64,000 nucleotides of DNA from Deltaproteobacteria bacterium YD0425bin51. GTDB lineage: Bacteria > Desulfobacterota > Desulfobacteria > Desulfobacterales > YD0425bin51. The notes under the pieces were generated by a model. The model did not search any database. It was not told the DNA's origin and saw only the letters and a program-made list of their open reading frames with translations. Where the stretch lies: NCBI GenBank assembly GCA_002753225.1, contig PDZS01000002.1, positions 124,001 through 188,000 of the forward strand, given 5' to 3'. A program made the translations under genes and the position numbers. This document shows positions 55,235 through 64,000 of the stretch, piece by piece; the stretch's first letter is position 1, and each line of letters starts with the position of its first letter.

Positions 55235-58075
55235 ATGTATAAGGCAATTATAATAGCTTTATTATTATTAACTTCAGCTTGTAATTTATTTTTAAGCAAT
55301 GAAGAAAAGGGAGAAAAGTACTATAAAAAGGGTTTAAAGTCTATAGAAGAAAAGAATACTCAAGACGCTTTAATTCATTTTAAAAATGCTGTTCAGAAAA
55401 ATCCTTATCATGCAAAAGCTCGTTACCAGCTAGGTTTGCTTTATATACAATCGGATCAGTTGTATATGGCTGTTCGAGAGCTTAACCTTGCATTAATGCA
55501 AAATCCAGATCTTAATGAAGCAAGAAAAACCCTAGCTATTCTTAGCTACCAGAATCAGGCGTATGCTCAAGCTATTCCCCTTTGTAAAAAATTAATTGAA
55601 AATATTGGTAATGATTTGGAGATCCTAATTATTTGGGGTAATTCTTTATTAAATACAAAGAATAATAAAGAAGCTAGGCAAGTTTTAGATAGGGCAGTAA
55701 AGGCTTTTCCTGAAAATGCTCCTGCTAAAATTCAATTAGCACATGCTCTAATTTTAGACAATCAATTTGATTCTGCAAGGGAACTGATGGAAACTGCTGC
55801 CAAAAAAGCTTTAAAAGATATTTCTGTTCAGACATCACTTGCTCTTTTTTATGAAGAAATAAAATTAAATGAACTATCTGAAAAAAAGTTTATTGAAATT
55901 TATACATCTTTCCCTGATAACCCTGATTCTTATTTGTCATTTGCAGATTTTTATATACGTCAAAAAAGGATATCTGAGGCTGAAAATATTGTTAAAAAAG
56001 CTATAAATTTAAAAATCTATGAACCTAAATTTTTTTATACCCTTGCAAAGATTCAGAATACTAAAGGAGACTATGAGTCTGCTATTCAAAGTCTTAAAGA
56101 AGGAGTTAAAATAGCTAAAGATAAAGATGAAGAGATTAGTCGGCTTCTTTTGGCAGATTACTTTATTTTTTTGAAAAGATTTTCAGAAGCTAGAGCCGTT
56201 TATGAAGAAATGATAAACAAGTGGCCAAAGCTTTCACCAGTTAAGACAAAGATTGCTGAAATCCTGCTTGCTGAAAAACGTTATGATATTGCTCAAAAGC
56301 AGATAGATGAAATTTTAGCTGAAAATGGAAACAATGCAAGGGGGAACTTACTTAAAGGCTTATTATATATGAAGGATGGGAAAATTGCAGACGCCAGAAA
56401 ATATTTTTCTAAATCTCGTGATCTAAATCCTGATTCTCCAGATGGGCATTATTATTTCGGGTTAACCTTTTTAGATGAAGGTGACTATAAGATATCAATG
56501 TCTGAAGTTTTAAAAGCCATAGAAAAAGATCCTGATTCTATGCAGGCACAACTAGCGCTTGCCTATATTTATTATAAGACAGGTAAAGCCTCATCTGCTT
56601 TAGATACACTTAAAATTATTTTGAATGAACAGCCAAGTAACTACAAAGCCAGAGCATTACGTGGAATTGTATATCAAGAGCTTAAAAACTATAATGAAGC
56701 AATATTAGACTATAAATATATTATTGAAAATTCAAAGGATGCATATGATATATCAATTAATCGTTTTAGATTAGCAGATATTTACCTTTTTTACGGCAAT
56801 ATAGACTATGCTCAAAAAGAGTTTGAATTAACTTTAGATAATTATCCAGATCCTGTAAAACCAATTGAGAAGATTGCTAGCATATATGAAATTAGAGGTG
56901 AATTTGATAAAGCTATTAAATTATGTGATGATTATTTAGCTAAAAATCCAGATAACCTCCAAATCCATCTTTTCAAAATTAATATATTCATAAGGCAAAA
57001 AGATTACAATAAAGCTGAAACAATTCTTCTTAAACTTATAGAAAAAAATCCAAAATCAGACCAAATTGTTATTTTAGCTGCAAAGCTTTATAATTTTCAG
57101 AAAGATTACTCCAAAACAGTTTCTATGTTTAAAAAAGCGATTGAAATCAATCCTCAAAACATTGAGGCATATATGGAACTTTCTGCTACTTTTAAAGAAC
57201 TAAAACAGCCAGATAAAGCAGCAGAAACTTACGAAGCTCTCCTTAAAATTAATCCATCTTTTGTTCCAGCAATAAATGATCTTGCTTATTTATATGCAGA
57301 TTTAAATACAAATATAGATCGCGCTCAGGAATTAGCAATTAAAGCGAAACAAATGATGCCTGATAGTCCTGAAGTTGCTGATACTTTAGGCTTGGTTTAT
57401 TTTAAAAAAGGTTCATATTTTATGGCGAAAAAATATATAAGTGAAGCATTAGATAAAAAGCCAAATGATCCTTTTTTCCTATATCATATGGGTACATTGG
57501 AATATAAGGAGAATAATATACGAAAAGCGTTGGAATTTTTTAATAAATCTGTAAAAGCAGGAATAGACAAAAATGAATTGATAAATGCCAAACAATTAAT
57601 TCAGGAAATAGAAAGTATTATTGAAAAAATGGAGATTGCAAAAAAATATTACGATTCTGGAGAACCCAAAAAAGCAATTCAACTTTATGAAGAACTTGTT
57701 AAATTTAATGGTTTTTATGAAGGTGCAGCATCTGAGCTTAGCAGTGTTTATGCTGATTTAGGGGAAAATTTAGATATGGCATTAGACCTTGCCACTAAAT
57801 CTCTTAAAGCACGGCCAGAAAATCCTTATCTCCTTGATACATTAGGTTTAATTTATTTAAAAAAAGGAACAATTCTTATGGCTCAAAAGTATTTTAATGA
57901 AGCAATAAGAATAAAACCTGCTTTTTCTACATTCCATTATCATTTAGGGGTTCTCCTGCATAAGCAGAAAAATTTTACTCAAGCTAAAGAGGAATTACAA
58001 AAAGCCATTCAGCTTGGCTTAAATCAAAAACATTTGGAGGATGCAAAAAAATTATTAGATGAAGGATTTAAGTAA
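55235..58075 (+). CDS. TPR-repeat lipoprotein, PrsT-like
   Basis: This is a 946-residue protein. The N-terminal lipoprotein signal ends TSAC (Cys 16). About 20 tetratricopeptide units follow, for example DALIHFKNAVQKNPYHAKARYQLGLLY and KPNDPFFLYHMGTLEYKENN. PrsT is the TPR protein that accompanies PEP-CTERM/exosortase loci, probably a scaffold for envelope sorting or export. AAGGA lies before the ATG, 10 bases after EpsI. The final codons overlap the next gene by 17 bases. Confidence 0.85.
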   Translation: MYKAIIIALLLLTSACNLFLSNEEKGEKYYKKGLKSIEEKNTQDALIHFKNAVQKNPYHAKARYQLGLLYIQSDQLYMAVRELNLALMQNPDLNEARKTLAILSYQNQAYAQAIPLCKKLIENIGNDLEILIIWGNSLLNTKNNKEARQVLDRAVKAFPENAPAKIQLAHALILDNQFDSARELMETAAKKALKDISVQTSLALFYEEIKLNELSEKKFIEIYTSFPDNPDSYLSFADFYIRQKRISEAENIVKKAINLKIYEPKFFYTLAKIQNTKGDYESAIQSLKEGVKIAKDKDEEISRLLLADYFIFLKRFSEARAVYEEMINKWPKLSPVKTKIAEILLAEKRYDIAQKQIDEILAENGNNARGNLLKGLLYMKDGKIADARKYFSKSRDLNPDSPDGHYYFGLTFLDEGDYKISMSEVLKAIEKDPDSMQAQLALAYIYYKTGKASSALDTLKIILNEQPSNYKARALRGIVYQELKNYNEAILDYKYIIENSKDAYDISINRFRLADIYLFYGNIDYAQKEFELTLDNYPDPVKPIEKIASIYEIRGEFDKAIKLCDDYLAKNPDNLQIHLFKINIFIRQKDYNKAETILLKLIEKNPKSDQIVILAAKLYNFQKDYSKTVSMFKKAIEINPQNIEAYMELSATFKELKQPDKAAETYEALLKINPSFVPAINDLAYLYADLNTNIDRAQELAIKAKQMMPDSPEVADTLGLVYFKKGSYFMAKKYISEALDKKPNDPFFLYHMGTLEYKENNIRKALEFFNKSVKAGIDKNELINAKQLIQEIESIIEKMEIAKKYYDSGEPKKAIQLYEELVKFNGFYEGAASELSSVYADLGENLDMALDLATKSLKARPENPYLLDTLGLIYLKKGTILMAQKYFNEAIRIKPAFSTFHYHLGVLLHKQKNFTQAKEELQKAIQLGLNQKHLEDAKKLLDEGFK

Positions 58076-58628
58076 TTGGATATTAATTAGCTTAAACTTT
58101 TTTATATTTAGCAATGTTTATGCTTCGACAATTGGGTATTTGCCTGATAAAAAGAATGAAATGCAAGACATCTTTGTTTTAGCAATAGTTAGAAATATGC
58201 CCTATCATTTTGATTATTTATTTAATGCTAAGAAAACACCTTTAATAGAAGAAAGATATAATAGCAATGGGAAACGATTTATGGAGATTACAAGATTGTA
58301 TTCAAATCTTTCCATTCCCAAGAGTATTGAATTTGAAGAATTAGATTTTGACAGAGAAAAAAAAAATGTGCCAGAAAAGATATTTCAATTTAATTTTAGC
58401 ATGGGCCAAACTAGTGAAGAGATTGGTGATATTGAGCGCACCAATCTTGCTGTTATGATATTGACTCTTTTTATAATTATAGGAACAATGATTTTTGGCT
58501 GGCTGTCATTTAAACTTGGTGTAGTTATAATAGTTTTGTGGATAATATTAAGAAAACCAATAACAGAAGCTATTGTATTTTTGCTGCCTCACCAAATAAC
58601 TTTACTCATCAGTTCTTTTTTAAAATGA
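58059..58628 (+). CDS. Membrane protein of unknown function in exosortase locus
   Basis: This is a 189-residue protein. It has an N-terminal signal-like helix (WILISLNFFIFSNVYA), a polar middle, and two or three C-terminal helices (LAVMILTLFIIIGTMIFGWL, LGVVIIVLWIILR, then IVFLLPHQITLLISSFL). No PEP-CTERM motif is visible. I do not recognise a family. It is coupled by overlap to the TPR lipoprotein, and its stop overlaps the convergent gene by 9 bases. Confidence 0.7.
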   Translation: MKDLSNWILISLNFFIFSNVYASTIGYLPDKKNEMQDIFVLAIVRNMPYHFDYLFNAKKTPLIEERYNSNGKRFMEITRLYSNLSIPKSIEFEELDFDREKKNVPEKIFQFNFSMGQTSEEIGDIERTNLAVMILTLFIIIGTMIFGWLSFKLGVVIIVLWIILRKPITEAIVFLLPHQITLLISSFLK

Positions 58629-59375
58629 ACTAGTTATATTTTGATTTTTAAAGTCTAAATTAGGTAGTAATTTAGGAGTTACATCAATAGGTTTATTGTC
58701 ATCGTAGGTTATGACGTTTCCTTTTTGATCAACTACAGTGTTATCATTTAAAAAAACATATCCCAACTCTTTCATTACTTCTTGCTGATATTTGTATCTA
58801 AATTCCATAGATTTTTTGCGTAAATTGTAATTCATAAACATCCATATTAATAGGAAAATAATCCCACCACAAACTACTATGATGCATATAATGAACAAAT
58901 AGTGGATTGCTTTTTCTCCAGCTTTTCCAATAAAAAACATAATTGCATCTAGTTTATAAATAGTTAATGAAAAAAGAGCAAGTAAGAGAAGGCTTATAAG
59001 GAAAGGGATTTTTTGTAAAAGGTTAAATATTGTGTGGATTTTTTGAATATAGCCCTGTATTTTTTTACTTTGCCCAATTTCAGATTCAAAATTAGGTACA
59101 TCTTTGCTATGGTCAGGGAAAATATACCTGTTAAAAGCAACAATAAAGACACCTATTAAAAAAGTAATAGCAATAGGGACCATGAAAGATGCAAAAAAAT
59201 AGGTTTTCCATGGGAAAGGGATATTTTCAGGTCCTAGCTGGCTAATAAAGCTCACTAAAAAAATAAATAACTCTATAATACCAATAAAAATTAAATAATT
59301 TTTAAAAAAGACTTTAATCTCTTCTTGATCAAATAAAGAAGCAATCCCTCTATATTTTTTGTTTAAATTTTCCAT
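58620..59375 (-). CDS. Integral membrane protein of unknown function
   Basis: I chose the ATG at 59375 (MENLNKKYRGI); a TTG at 59402 would add nine residues. The protein has about 251 residues, with four hydrophobic helices in the first two thirds and a soluble C-terminus carrying IELDVFIE-like beta segments (VFLNDNTVVDQKGNVITYDD). No family is recognised. It has the same orientation as the arsenic cluster but shows no link to it. Confidence 0.65.
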   Translation of the reverse strand: MENLNKKYRGIASLFDQEEIKVFFKNYLIFIGIIELFIFLVSFISQLGPENIPFPWKTYFFASFMVPIAITFLIGVFIVAFNRYIFPDHSKDVPNFESEIGQSKKIQGYIQKIHTIFNLLQKIPFLISLLLLALFSLTIYKLDAIMFFIGKAGEKAIHYLFIICIIVVCGGIIFLLIWMFMNYNLRKKSMEFRYKYQQEVMKELGYVFLNDNTVVDQKGNVITYDDNKPIDVTPKLLPNLDFKNQNITSSF

Positions 59376-59451
59376 AGTTTTTTTCGTAACGAGATTTTCC
59401 AAAAACTTATCGTCAACTTTATTCGTAATATAACATGAACATTTAAATGTT

Positions 59452-60492
59452 TCAAATATATTTCTGTTTGAATCTTAAAGCAACATTTACAAGACTAATT
59501 AAAACAGGTACTTCTACCAATGGCCCAATAACTGCTGCAAATGCTTGTCCTGAGTTAATCCCGAAAACAGCAACTGCTACAGCGATTGCAAGCTCAAAGT
59601 TATTAGAAGCCGCAGTAAAGCTCAGTGTTGTAGATTGAGAATATGTGGCGCCTATTTTAACTGATAGATAAAAAGAGACAAAAAACATCACCACAAAATA
59701 TATACATAATGGTATGGCAATCCTTAATACATCTAAAGGAAGCTGAACAATATATTCTCCTTTAAGTGAAAACATGACAAGAATGGTAAACAGCAAAGCT
59801 ATAAGAGTAATAGGACTGATTTTTGGAATAAATTTTGTTTCATACCATTCGCGTCCTTTTATTTTTAATCCTATTATTCTTGAAAAAATACCGCAAATAA
59901 ATGGAATACCCAGATAAATAAATACACTTTCTGCGATTTGCCCTATGGAAATTTTTACCACAGCCCCTTTTAAGCCAAACCATGACGGAACCATTGTAAT
60001 AAAAATATAGGCATATAAAGAAAAGAAAAGTACTTGGAAAATTGAATTAAATGCAACCAATCCTGCACAATATTCCCTATCACCTCCTGCTAGATCATTC
60101 CAGACAATAACCATTGCAATGCACCTTGCAAGTCCTATCAATATTAGCCCGACCATATATTCGTGGTGACCTGAAAGAAATGTAATTGCAAGAACAAACA
60201 TTAGAATTGGTCCTATAATCCAGTTTTGAATAAGAGATAACATAAGGACTTTGACATTTCTAAACACATGGGCAAGTTCTTCATATTTAACTTTTGCAAG
60301 TGGCGGATACATCATTAAAATGAGTCCTATAGCTATTGGAATATTTGTTGTGCCGACCTGAAAATAATTTATCATATCACGAACACCGGGATAAAAATAG
60401 CCTCCGCTAACTCCTATAAACATGGCTATAAATATCCATACTGTTAGGAATCGATCTAAAAATGACAGTTTTTTTACAGTAGATTGATTCAT
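59452..60492 (-). CDS. acr3: Arsenite efflux transporter Acr3
   Basis: This is a 346-residue protein with ten helices of the BART/Acr3 type. [31 protein letters not shown] carries the conserved Cys of Acr3, and [24 protein letters not shown] is the second signature. It exports As(III) using the membrane potential. A GGAG site precedes the ATG. It is the last gene of the arsenic operon, after arsM. Confidence 0.93.
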   Translation of the reverse strand: MNQSTVKKLSFLDRFLTVWIFIAMFIGVSGGYFYPGVRDMINYFQVGTTNIPIAIGLILMMYPPLAKVKYEELAHVFRNVKVLMLSLIQNWIIGPILMFVLAITFLSGHHEYMVGLILIGLARCIAMVIVWNDLAGGDREYCAGLVAFNSIFQVLFFSLYAYIFITMVPSWFGLKGAVVKISIGQIAESVFIYLGIPFICGIFSRIIGLKIKGREWYETKFIPKISPITLIALLFTILVMFSLKGEYIVQLPLDVLRIAIPLCIYFVVMFFVSFYLSVKIGATYSQSTTLSFTAASNNFELAIAVAVAVFGINSGQAFAAVIGPLVEVPVLISLVNVALRFKQKYI

Positions 60493-60504
60493 ATTTTTCT
60501 CCTT

Positions 60505-61290
60505 TTAAGACATTATATTTGGCTTAACAGCATTAATATATGCTGAAAAAATAAGTTTATCTATTCCTTTTTCAAAATTCCAGCTTTGAATAATTTTTTC
60601 ACTTTGCTCTTTTCTTGTTATTGAAATATTTTGAAAACCAATTGAATTTAAAATTTGTTTCACCTCATCTGGTGAAATAGCGCCTGAAATTCATGCAGTA
60701 TAAGCCACAGGATCATTTTTAATCTTTTCTGGAAGCTCCCCGTTACGTAAAATATCAGATATGCTGATTCTTCCTCCTGGTTTTAGAACTCTGAAAATTT
60801 CATTAAAAACTTTGCTTTTATCTGGTGCAAGATTAATAACGCAATTGGATATTACCAAATCTGCCCAGTTATTAGTAACTGGTATATTATCAATATCTCC
60901 AAGCTTAAATTCAACATTTTTAAAATTCCATTTTTTTGCGTTTTCTTTTGCTTTTTCTAACATTTCAGGAGTCATGTCAATTCCGATTACTTGTCCTCTG
61001 TCTCCTACACGTTTTGCGGCAAGAAATACATCAAACCCAGCTCCGCAGCCTAAATCTAGAATGAACTCATCAGGTTTTAAGTCAGCTAAATGCAAAGGAT
61101 TTCCGCATCCCAGACCTAAGTTGGCTTCTCCTGCTCCAAAAGCTGCGTCTTCTATATTATAACCAAGTGTTTTTCCAAGATTGAGTAAGTTATCAGATGA
61201 ACAGCCGCCACTGCAGCAGCCCTCTGAATTTATAATTGATCCATATTTTTGTTTAACTAATTTTTTTATATCTTCAGATGATGATGTCAT
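60505..61290 (-). CDS. arsM: Arsenite methyltransferase ArsM, selenoprotein (UGA = Sec at residue 200)
   Basis: Through an in-frame TGA at 60693-60691 the frame is open for 261 residues. The first 199 residues are a SAM methyltransferase: GCCSGGCSSDNL near residue 26, then AFGAGEANLGLGCGNPLHLADLK, DLGCGAGFDVFLAAKRVG (motif I) and SNCVINLAPDK. After VAYTA-U the family tail ISGAISPDEVKQILNSIGF continues in register; in many ArsM this position is Cys in a C.SGAI block. A strong hairpin follows the UGA. If terminated at the TGA, the arsenic-binding tail would be lost. It methylates As(III). GGAG precedes the ATG. Confidence 0.9.
60658..60677 (-). promoter_or_regulatory. Candidate SECIS hairpin of arsM
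   Basis: On the minus strand TTTCACC and GGTGAAA form a 7-bp stem around an AGATGA loop. It starts 13 bases after the UGA. Size, position and a G in the loop fit bacterial SECIS elements. Confidence 0.65.
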
Positions 61291-61306
61291 GAATTTATCT
61301 CCTTAT

Positions 61307-62017
61307 TTATGATATGCTAATAAAAGGTTGAATTAAAAAATAAATTCCAAAAATTCCTATTGCAATACCTGCAAATCTTTTAACCCATAACCCACCGTTT
61401 TGAATTTTGCCATTTTCTAATATACGCTTCACGATAGCAGCAGAACTGCCAGCAATGGCGATAGGTATGCAATGACCAATTCCAAAAATAGTTATTAAAA
61501 AAATTCCAGTTATAATTTTTTTTTGGATGGTTATGAATGCAAGAATAGGCGCAATAAATCCAAAGGTGCAAGAACCAGATAGTATACCATAGGAAAGTCC
61601 TAATGTGAAAGCTCCTGCTATACCTTTTATTTTAATACAGTTAAGTAAACTTCCTGACATAGAACATGTACTAACTCCGAGCATGTCTGCTGAAACCCAT
61701 ATTAAAATAAGCCCCACAATAATAGTCCAGTATGGACTTATCTCTCCAAGCATTCTACCGAGTAAGGAACAAAAGATACCAACAAAAGCAATTGTTATAA
61801 AGAGTCCAATCGTGAATGCGATAGCATATTTTGTGGCATGTTTTGCTTCAAGTACTTGATTTTGACCAGCAACATAACTTATTATAAGCGGAATGGAAGC
61901 CATATGGCATGGGCTAAAAACAACGCTAATTATACCCCAAAGAAAACATCCTAAAGCTGAAATTGCAAATCCACCTTCGATCCATCCGTTTACTATTAAA
62001 AACAGTTGGTTTAACAT
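61307..62017 (-). CDS. CcdA/DsbD-like cytochrome c biogenesis membrane protein
   Basis: This is a 236-residue protein with six helices. LGCFLWGIISVVFSPCHMASIPLIISYVAG is the CcdA N-terminal block (SPCH), and LSYGILSGSCTFGFIAPILAF holds the paired second Cys. It moves electrons from cytoplasmic thioredoxin across the membrane. It lies directly downstream of two thioredoxin-like genes, so it probably reduces the exported thioredoxin. It may also support arsenic chemistry, as is common in such clusters. Confidence 0.88.
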   Translation of the reverse strand: MLNQLFLIVNGWIEGGFAISALGCFLWGIISVVFSPCHMASIPLIISYVAGQNQVLEAKHATKYAIAFTIGLFITIAFVGIFCSLLGRMLGEISPYWTIIVGLILIWVSADMLGVSTCSMSGSLLNCIKIKGIAGAFTLGLSYGILSGSCTFGFIAPILAFITIQKKIITGIFLITIFGIGHCIPIAIAGSSAAIVKRILENGKIQNGGLWVKRFAGIAIGIFGIYFLIQPFISIS

Positions 62018-62024
62018 TTTATTC

Positions 62025-62402
62025 TTAGTTAACCCCTAATTTTTCTAACACATTGATGATGCTTTTTTTATCCATAAAACCTATATGTCTGTTAACTTCT
62101 TTTCCGTCTTTATCAAAAAATATTTGAGTTGGAATTGCATTGATTTTGTACTTGGAGGCTTCTTCTCGATTTTCCCAGACATCAATAAAAATAATAGACG
62201 CTTTCCCTTGATATTCTTTTTTTAGTTCTTCTATGATGGGAGCCATCATTTTGCAGGGAATACATTTCTTAGCCCCAAGATCAATCATTGTAACAATTCC
62301 TTTAGATGGGCTTTCAATTGTTTGGTCTTCATATGCATATACATTAATCAATAACAACTTGATAATGCTGATTGTTACAATAATTAAGACATACTTTTTC
62401 AT
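62025..62402 (-). CDS. Exported thioredoxin-family protein
   Basis: This is a 125-residue protein with a signal peptide (about 1-22). The active site is LGAKKCIPCKMMAPIIEELKK (CIPC), with a cis-Pro in NAIPTQIFF. It is probably a periplasmic thioredoxin fed by the CcdA-like protein encoded 7 bases downstream. Confidence 0.92.
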   Translation of the reverse strand: MKKYVLIIVTISIIKLLLINVYAYEDQTIESPSKGIVTMIDLGAKKCIPCKMMAPIIEELKKEYQGKASIIFIDVWENREEASKYKINAIPTQIFFDKDGKEVNRHIGFMDKKSIINVLEKLGVN

Positions 62403-62423
62403 TTTAATCCCCAGTTTGTTAAT

Positions 62424-62657
62424 TTATTTAGACAGCCACTTTTTGATCTCTTCTTTTTTGGGAACTTTGCCAACGCATTTAACTTCACCATCAATAACTA
62501 TGGCAGGTGTTCCCAAAACCCCATAACCTGCAATTTTCATCATATCAGTAATTTTTTCGACATTGGCATCAATTTTCATTTCAGCAACAGCTTCTTTGAC
62601 TATTTTTTCAGCATTTTGACATTTAGAACAACCAGGACCTAAAACTTTAATATCCAT
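62424..62657 (-). CDS. Small thioredoxin-like redox protein (CxxC)
   Basis: This is a 77-residue cytoplasmic protein, the redox-active disulfide type (TM0996-like). MDIKVLGPGCSKCQNAEKIV has the CSKC active site and GTPAIVIDGEVKCVGKVP the cis-Pro strand. It often accompanies permeases of the ArsP type, as here 17 bases after one. Confidence 0.92.
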   Translation of the reverse strand: MDIKVLGPGCSKCQNAEKIVKEAVAEMKIDANVEKITDMMKIAGYGVLGTPAIVIDGEVKCVGKVPKKEEIKKWLSK

Positions 62658-62674
62658 TTTTAAACTCCTTATAA

Positions 62675-63700
62675 TTAAATAATCATATTAAATAAATAAC
62701 CTACTAATAATATTCCGATTGCTACAATTCCTATAAAGGCCAAAATAAGTCTGTTTTTAAGCACATTACGCAAAATAATAATTTCGGGCAAGGATAGAGC
62801 AATGACAGACATCATAAAAGCAAGAACAGTTCCTAATGCAGCCCCTTTTCCCAAAAGAGCTTCTACAACTGGAATTATCCCTGCTGCATTTGAATACATG
62901 GGAATACCTATTAAAACTGCAAGTGGAACAGTCCACCAGGACCCTTTTCCCATAATAGAAGCCATGAAATCTTCAGGGACAAATCCATGAATACCTGCTC
63001 CTACTGCAATTCCTAATATAATATAAATCCAAACTCTTCCAACAATCTCTTTAACAGCATCTCTGCCATAGATGATCCTGTCAAACCAGGTTAATTTCTC
63101 TTCCTGGACAGAAGATTCATTTGCTCTAAACCCCTTGACCCAATCTTGAATATGATTTTCCATATGGAGCTGTCCTATAACCCAGCCAGAAATAATTGCA
63201 ACACTGAGTCCTGTTCCTAAATAAAGAGCTGCTATTTTCCATCCCATAAGGCCATATAGAAGTCCTAGTGCAATTTCATTTATCATTGGAGCTGAAATTA
63301 AAAAAGAAAAGGTAACACCTAGAGGAACCCCTGTTGTGACAAAACCAATAAAAAGAGGTACAGCAGAACATGAACAAAATGGTGTAACTATACCAAGAAG
63401 TGCTGCCAATATATTCCCCAAAAACTCGTTTTTTCCTGCTAACAAATTTCTTGTACGTTCTGGTGTAAAAAAACTTCGGATGATTCCAACTGCAAAAACT
63501 ACTAGGACAAGGAGCATAAAAACCTTTGGTATGTCATAAAAGAAAAATTCTACTGCAGAGCCAAGATGAGTACCTTTTTTAATCTTAAACAAAGAGTATG
63601 TAATAAACTTAGATACTACTAAAAGATTGGTATATATAAACCACCAGAGCAATATAGATGCAGCAGAGGCTCCTATATAAAAAGTTTTTTTTGTATTCAT
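62675..63700 (-). CDS. DUF318/ArsP-family permease
   Basis: This is a 341-residue membrane protein with about eight to ten helices. GIVTPFCSCSAVPLFIGFVTTGVPLGVTFSFLISAPMINE is the family signature with the CxC pair. PMYSNAAGIIPVVEALLGKGAALGTVLAFMMS is the second copy. Members efflux organoarsenicals or metals. An AGGAGG-type site precedes the ATG. It is the first gene after arsR. Confidence 0.92.
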   Translation of the reverse strand: MNTKKTFYIGASAASILLWWFIYTNLLVVSKFITYSLFKIKKGTHLGSAVEFFFYDIPKVFMLLVLVVFAVGIIRSFFTPERTRNLLAGKNEFLGNILAALLGIVTPFCSCSAVPLFIGFVTTGVPLGVTFSFLISAPMINEIALGLLYGLMGWKIAALYLGTGLSVAIISGWVIGQLHMENHIQDWVKGFRANESSVQEEKLTWFDRIIYGRDAVKEIVGRVWIYIILGIAVGAGIHGFVPEDFMASIMGKGSWWTVPLAVLIGIPMYSNAAGIIPVVEALLGKGAALGTVLAFMMSVIALSLPEIIILRNVLKNRLILAFIGIVAIGILLVGYLFNMII

Positions 63701-63765
63701 TATTTCCTCCTAAAAGACATATTTATATAGTGCCATTTATGAATATAATTGTCAAAAAAAATTGT

Positions 63766-64000
63766 TTACTTACAGCAAATTTCTTCCCTATTTGTAAATG
63801 GTATCTTTTTTACAGATTCGTAAATCTCTTTATCATCTTCTAGCCAGTGTCTTAAATTTCCAAGAAGTGTAGAAGCATAAGGGTTTTTTTTACCATCTTC
63901 AAGATAGTAGTTTACCCATAACCCATCTTTTTTATAGTTCACTAATCCTGCTTCTTCTAATATTTTTAGATGCTTGGATACAGTTGGCTGGGCTATCCCT
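63766..64000 (-). CDS. arsR: ArsR-family transcriptional repressor (C-terminal part; runs off window)
   Basis: The last 77 complete codons of an ArsR winged-helix protein are present: IAQPTVSKHLKILEEAGLVN is the recognition helix. The wing is YKKDGLWVNYYLEDG and the tail is EEICCK with a CC pair that may bind As(III). It probably represses the arsenic operon that follows 66 bases downstream. The N-terminus is outside the window. Confidence 0.92.
   Translation of the reverse strand, partial: GIAQPTVSKHLKILEEAGLVNYKKDGLWVNYYLEDGKKNPYASTLLGNLRHWLEDDKEIYESVKKIPFTNREEICCK

Noticed and set aside
1..64000. tRNA, rRNA, CRISPR arrays or IS transposases
   Set aside because: None was recognised by eye. 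No TTCGAATC-type T-loops or transposase frames stood out, though a covariance search could find what I missed.

Overview
The window is AT-rich bacterial chromosomal DNA. Gene content and order point to a sulfate-reducer-like Desulfobacterota lineage (Desulfobacterales or relatives). The supporting evidence is the translation/lipid operon rpsB-tsf-pyrH-frr-uppS-cdsA-dxr, two UGA-encoded selenoproteins (HesB-like and ArsM), HypF, rubredoxin, exosortase/EpsI, and an arsenic cluster. The assignment is inferred from gene content; no 16S rRNA or tRNA gene was seen in the window.

Layout. 1-2846 (minus): the N-terminal part of purL and then rseP. 2975-4195 (plus): an outer-membrane beta-barrel gene. 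4482-16931 (minus): a tightly overlapping five-gene island encoding an Upf1-like helicase with a Vsr-like nuclease domain, a membrane-anchored coiled-coil protein, a membrane-anchored coiled-coil McrB-like AAA ATPase, a McrC-like DUF2357 protein and an Hsp70-like protein. It resembles the CoCoNuT branch of McrBC defence systems and is bracketed by a 30-bp inverted repeat whose arms abut the stop codons of the flanking genes. 17324-33691: an unusual metabolic and export cluster. It holds a LolA-like lipoprotein-sorting protein, an MMPL/RND exporter, a BtaA-like DUF3419 enzyme, a B12-binding radical SAM enzyme, an AAA ATPase, a UbiA-like membrane protein, an acyl-AMP/CoA ligase, a GNAT-like protein, a PEP-synthase-like enzyme and a three-part fusion (PilZ-like, class I HMG-CoA reductase, APH-like kinase). 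33694-39178 (minus): the conserved dxr-to-rpsB operon.

39406-46942: a cyclic-nucleotide-gated K+ channel, HU, a chemoreceptor, GmhB, RlpA, Lon and Hsp20. 47081-49909: a PhoU-like/PiT phosphate module and a radical SAM gene. 49993-50613: a DUF433/DUF5615 toxin-antitoxin pair whose toxin gene is frameshifted. 50621-53410: rubredoxin, HesB-like selenoprotein and hypF. 53502-59375: a pentapeptide-repeat ORF, exosortase, EpsI, a PrsT-like TPR lipoprotein and two unknown membrane proteins. 59452-64000: an arsenic cluster with acr3, selenoprotein arsM, ccdA, two thioredoxin-like genes, a permease and a partial arsR.

Two parts deserve attention. The first is the five-gene membrane-tethered nuclease/chaperone/helicase operon. 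The second is the HMG-CoA-reductase fusion cluster, which is translationally coupled to dxr. That places enzymes of the two alternative isoprenoid routes side by side, next to lipid-modifying and export genes, and suggests an uncharacterised isoprenoid or lipid product delivered to the envelope. The island and this cluster together separate dxr from rseP, which are commonly adjacent in other bacteria.
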